A stretch of DNA of 10,485 nt, taken from assembly GCA_000431215.1 (NCBI GenBank), contig HF985585.1:1-10485 (forward strand), written 5' to 3'. Shown piece after piece: positions 7,600 through 10,485 of the stretch. Within the stretch, counting starts at the first letter, position 1. Each line of letters begins with the position of its first letter. This DNA is from Prevotella sp. CAG:1031 (GTDB taxonomy: Bacteria > Bacteroidota > Bacteroidia > Bacteroidales > Muribaculaceae). Both the position numbers and the translations under genes were made by a program. The notes under the pieces were generated by a model, which was not told where the DNA came from, ran no database searches, and saw nothing but the letters and a program-made list of their open reading frames with translations.

Positions 7600-8433
7600 T
7601 CAACGGGCTATAGGCCGGTGGGCGCGACGCGCCGAGATGGCTCTGCATTCCGGAATTCTGGCCCGCGTGTCTGCCGACGCATAAGCGCCGAGCAGTTTCT
7701 CGTAGATATAGTCAGCGGCAACCTCCGACGGATGCTTCATATCAGCCGCATAGAAGCGATAGTCGCGCAGATCATCGATAAGCATCTCATAGGCCGGGAA
7801 ATACTCAACCCCGGCCTTTTCTATTGCAAGATGGAGAACCGATTTCGAGAGAGTGTTTCCGTGAAGACCGTCGGCGAGATGACGTATCGGACTGACCGTG
7901 AACACACACGGACACCCCGCAAGTCCGGTTATCTGTTCAAGATAATCGGCGACCTGCTCAACCGACAACAATCGTCTGACAAACTCACGTTGCGGAAGCT
8001 TGTGACAATTGGCGACTATATTGTCATCGCCATGATAGTAGACCCATGCGGTGCCGAGGGTCACGAATAAAACCTTTGACTTCGATAAACTTTCATGAGC
8101 ATCCGCTAGAGCGACATTTATTCGTGCAAGCGATTCTTCAGGCGTCTTAGCCGAAAAAGAGGTATTATGGTCAAAGGAGTGCCATAAGCCGTCTGGCCCC
8201 TGAAAGAGCTCTTCTATTGTATATGGTTTAGCTTCGACAATCCGCCTTAGTACCGCACAGAGCGATGCCGGATTGTAAAGAGGGCCAAACGGATTGACCA
8301 TTACATCGAAAAGGTCGCGACGCAGACGCTCGGCCATATTGTCGGAAAAACATGAGCCGAGCAAAGCTACAGGTTTGTCATATCCCAGCAAAGGAGATAT
8401 AAATCTCGTGGTTTCTTCAGTCCGGAACCTCAT
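7600..8433 (-). CDS. GSCFA-family (SGNH-hydrolase-like) protein
   Basis: A 277-residue protein of the GSCFA family, common in Bacteroidetes and of unknown substrate. The family motif appears as GSCFS (26-30), followed by NPFGPLYNP, a VTLGTAWVY strand, FTVSPIRH, and a C-terminal DMKHPS block. The layout is like SGNH/GDSL esterases: a nucleophile block near the N-terminus and an Asp-x-x-His near the end. Whether C28 or the adjacent S27 acts as nucleophile cannot be told from sequence. No signal peptide or membrane segment is visible, so it is probably cytoplasmic. The C-terminus stops right after an AHRPI segment; relatives I recall continue for some 20 residues or more, so this copy looks slightly clipped where it meets the end of ispG. 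Its ATG shares one base with the stop of the upstream lipoprotein gene (TGATG), implying coupled translation. Confidence 0.85.
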   Translation of the reverse strand: MRFRTEETTRFISPLLGYDKPVALLGSCFSDNMAERLRRDLFDVMVNPFGPLYNPASLCAVLRRIVEAKPYTIEELFQGPDGLWHSFDHNTSFSAKTPEESLARINVALADAHESLSKSKVLFVTLGTAWVYYHGDDNIVANCHKLPQREFVRRLLSVEQVADYLEQITGLAGCPCVFTVSPIRHLADGLHGNTLSKSVLHLAIEKAGVEYFPAYEMLIDDLRDYRFYAADMKHPSEVAADYIYEKLLGAYASADTRARIPECRAISARRAHRPIAR

Positions 8434-10403
8434 CAGAACATCTGGTAATCGACAGAAAGCACTTGAAATTCTGTGCGACGGTTAACCTGATCGGCGGCCT
8501 CCTGATCTTCGGGCGGAAGATTGGATATATATTCCTCAGTCAGCACGTCCCCCTCCTTGAACTGAGGATAGAGCTTGTTGACACGCTTGGTGACAACCTT
8601 GGGACGGGATTTTCCATAACCCTGATGCTGAAGGCGCTCTGGGGCTATTCCCTTTGAAATCAGATAATCTATGACTGCTTTCGCGCGCCGTTCAGACAAA
8701 TCAAGGTTATATTCCTCAGTGCCGACACGGTCGGTATGGGAAGCCATCTCGATAGTGATGTTCGGATTGTCGGCAAGAAGCTTCACAAGCTCGTCGAGAG
8801 CCTCTTCCGACTCGGGCCTGAGTGTAGCCTTGTCGAAATCATAAAAGATATTCTCGATAATATTGGGCTTGTTGATACTCGCGAGAACAAAATCAATCTC
8901 ATATTCAGCGTCTTCCTCGGCATTGTCGGCTGTAAACTCCTGTTTGGCATTAAGATAACCACGGCCGCCGGCCATCATTACGTAGCTTACGCCGCGCTGA
9001 AGCGGGAATGAGAAGGAACCGTCGTCGCGAGCGACAGCTTTCTGGATAGATCCGTCGTTTCCAACGATGCGAATGACCGAATTAGGCACAGGTTCATCGT
9101 CGCGGTCGACAACCCAGCCGCTTATGTTGATCTTCAGATCGGGAAGCTCAAACGTATAGATATGGTCATAACCGCGACCGTCGCCACGGTTAGAGCTCAT
9201 GTAGCCCTGAGGATGATCGGCTCCTGGAAGGAAAGTCATTCCGAAATCATCGGCTTCGGAATTGATCGGAGAGCCCATGTTGGTGACAGTCCATCGGCCC
9301 GAAGGCTGGAGCGTGGCGCAGAAGATGTCGAGCCCGCCCAGTCCCGGATGGCCGTCAGATGAAAAATACATTATGCTGTCGGTCAGCATATACGGAAACA
9401 TCTCGTCGCCGGGCGTATTGATGTCCGTGCCGAGATTTTCAAGAGAGCCCGACCGCTCTTTAAGATTTATGCGCCAGATGTCTTTGCCTCCGGTTCCGGG
9501 CATATCCGACGCAAAATAAAGATAGTTGCCGTCAGGGCTTACGGCCGGATGGGCGTAGCTCGACACCGTATCGGCGGTAATCTCGAATTTAACCGGCGCG
9601 CTCCATTTGGCATCGCTTCGCTGAGAGGTATAAATCTCAACACCGGTATTGGCGTTCGGCTCACGGCGCGCTTTGGTGAGATACATTGTCGAACCGTCGG
9701 GAGAAAACGACATGATGCCCTCGTCAAGCTCCGAGTTAAGTTCCCCCTCGACAGGCTCAGGACGTAGACGGTTGCCCTGCTCGTCTTTCTTCGACATCCA
9801 GATATCGGATTTCTTCATTCCGGTTATCTCGCTGCGCTTGTCGCCGGTAACTTTTTCATTGGTGGTCGTAAAATAGAGTATATCGCCGTTGAACATCGGC
9901 GAAAAATCCGCACGACGCGAATTCAACAGCTTGTCCTGTCTGACAACCCAGCGCGTTTTGTTCTTTTTAAGCGCTGCCGATGCTTTGGCTCCCTCAAGTC
10001 CCGATAGAGCAACAGGATTGGAGGGCGACAGCTCAAGAAATTCTTCATAGGCTTTTATTGCCGGCACATATTTGCCCTCGGCATGAAGACTCTGGGCGAA
10101 ATATAACCTGGCCATCGAATCTGTAACCCCATATCGGATTGCATTCTGATATGAGGCAGACGCTCTGGCTGCCATATTGAGCTTCTGATAACATTTGCCC
10201 ATTTTATATGCCACTTCGCCACGCTGAGGGCGCTGCTCGCGCTTTGTCAGCTTGTTATATATCTTGCGATAGGTTTTAGAAGCATCGTAATATTCACCGC
10301 GGGCCATCTGCTCATCGGCCACGGAAAGTTTGGCTCCTCCGCAACCTGTTAAGGCGCTTCCCGCGACAGCAATCACTGCCGCCCATATTATTAGTTTTTT
10401 CAT
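8433..10403 (-). CDS. PorE-like lipoprotein with TPR, PD40 propeller, CRD and OmpA domains
   Basis: A 656-residue envelope lipoprotein. The signal peptide (1-20) ends in a lipobox, LTGC, with C21 as the lipidated residue. Next come TPR-like helices (about 25-145), then a beta-propeller built of PD40/WD40-like repeats (about 165-420) with blades such as FSPDGSTMYL (233-242), VSPDGNYLYF (288-297) and IMYFSSDG (344-351). A carboxypeptidase-regulatory-like beta domain follows (about 425-507). The OmpA C-terminal peptidoglycan-binding domain (about 515-656) has D558 and R573 at the spacing of the diaminopimelate-binding pair of E. coli OmpA (Asp271, Arg286). This domain order and length match PorE of the Porphyromonas gingivalis type IX secretion system, which anchors the machine to peptidoglycan. 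Related lipoproteins of other function share the layout, and no other T9SS gene is in the window, so the specific role is inference. It is the first gene of a unit with the GSCFA gene. Confidence 0.9.
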   Translation of the reverse strand: MKKLIIWAAVIAVAGSALTGCGGAKLSVADEQMARGEYYDASKTYRKIYNKLTKREQRPQRGEVAYKMGKCYQKLNMAARASASYQNAIRYGVTDSMARLYFAQSLHAEGKYVPAIKAYEEFLELSPSNPVALSGLEGAKASAALKKNKTRWVVRQDKLLNSRRADFSPMFNGDILYFTTTNEKVTGDKRSEITGMKKSDIWMSKKDEQGNRLRPEPVEGELNSELDEGIMSFSPDGSTMYLTKARREPNANTGVEIYTSQRSDAKWSAPVKFEITADTVSSYAHPAVSPDGNYLYFASDMPGTGGKDIWRINLKERSGSLENLGTDINTPGDEMFPYMLTDSIMYFSSDGHPGLGGLDIFCATLQPSGRWTVTNMGSPINSEADDFGMTFLPGADHPQGYMSSNRGDGRGYDHIYTFELPDLKINISGWVVDRDDEPVPNSVIRIVGNDGSIQKAVARDDGSFSFPLQRGVSYVMMAGGRGYLNAKQEFTADNAEEDAEYEIDFVLASINKPNIIENIFYDFDKATLRPESEEALDELVKLLADNPNITIEMASHTDRVGTEEYNLDLSERRAKAVIDYLISKGIAPERLQHQGYGKSRPKVVTKRVNKLYPQFKEGDVLTEEYISNLPPEDQEAADQVNRRTEFQVLSVDYQMF

Positions 10404-10485
10404 ACCGACTTATTAACGCGCGCGAGGTACAATTTATTGTTGAAGCGTTTGAAAAGGCGTAACTATTCAGCGAATCGGCAATAGA
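10404..10485 (-). promoter_or_regulatory. Upstream region of the PorE-like lipoprotein gene
   Basis: This stretch lies directly upstream of the minus-strand lipoprotein gene and should hold its promoter. No exact TAnnTTTG box is present. The nearest candidate, read on the minus strand, is TAAATTGT at 10436-10429, with a T-rich CTTTTC at 10456-10451 as a poor -33 element and short spacing. A GC-rich run of CG repeats (10417-10424) lies between that candidate and the ATG. The 13-bp repeated word sits at the far end. Confidence 0.3.
10459..10471 (-). repeat. 13-bp word GCTGAATAGTTAC, copy 2
   Basis: Read on the minus strand this is GCTGAATAGTTAC, identical to positions 18-30 on the plus strand. 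It begins about 55 bases upstream of the lipoprotein ATG. The flanks differ from copy 1 (here followed by GCC on the minus strand, there by CTA), so the exact match is limited to 13 bases. Loose similarity continues on the outward side (GAATCGG here, GAACCGA there, with a gap). Confidence 0.45.

Noticed and set aside
7621..7633. GC-rich inverted repeat GGCGCGACGCGCC as a possible terminator after ispG
   Set aside because: The stem is only about 5 bp with a 3-base loop, lies inside the GSCFA coding region, and has no T-run on either strand.
7618..8070. 150-residue plus-strand open frame opposite the GSCFA gene
   Set aside because: The minus-strand frame shows clear GSCFA family motifs; this one has no recognisable domain and follows the ispG stop only by chance.
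18..10471. The window as one 10-kb transposon bounded by 13-bp inverted repeats
   Set aside because: The contents are core genes with ordinary operon structure. There is no transposase and no visible target-site duplication, and the repeats are more easily read as separate dispersed copies.

Overview
The window looks like a chromosomal housekeeping segment from a member of the Bacteroidales, probably a Muribaculaceae-like gut bacterium. The reasons are a MurF-alanine racemase fusion protein, the long form of IspG with an extra central domain, a TAnnTTTG-type promoter box, a PorE-type lipoprotein (TPR, beta-propeller, carboxypeptidase-regulatory-like and OmpA domains), a GSCFA-family protein, and moderately GC-rich coding sequence. 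The family-level placement is inference. No RNA gene, complete mobile element or CRISPR array was seen.

Layout. Positions 1-201 are an upstream region ending in a clear Bacteroidetes -7 box. A tightly packed plus-strand block follows: murF-alr (202-2664), uvrA (2661-5465, ATGA overlap), purE (5474-5980, 8-nt gap) and ispG (5992-7596, 11-nt gap). This is almost certainly one transcript, and it serves peptidoglycan precursor synthesis, nucleotide excision repair, purine synthesis and MEP-pathway isoprenoid synthesis. The minus strand then carries a two-gene unit transcribed toward ispG: a PorE-like outer-membrane or periplasmic lipoprotein (10403-8433) followed by a GSCFA/SGNH-hydrolase-like protein (8433-7600). 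These two share one base in a TGATG stop/start overlap. The two units converge with only 3 bp between stop codons. Positions 10404-10485 are the upstream region of the lipoprotein gene.

Most of the content is core metabolism, and I see no convincing undescribed multi-gene system. The points most worth checking are these: an identical 13-bp word upstream of both operons in the same orientation relative to each; a predicted near-leaderless murF-alr transcript; substitutions at normally conserved active-site positions in the MurF half and in PurE; a compact insert in IspG; and translational coupling of an envelope lipoprotein to an apparently cytoplasmic GSCFA protein with a clipped C-terminus.
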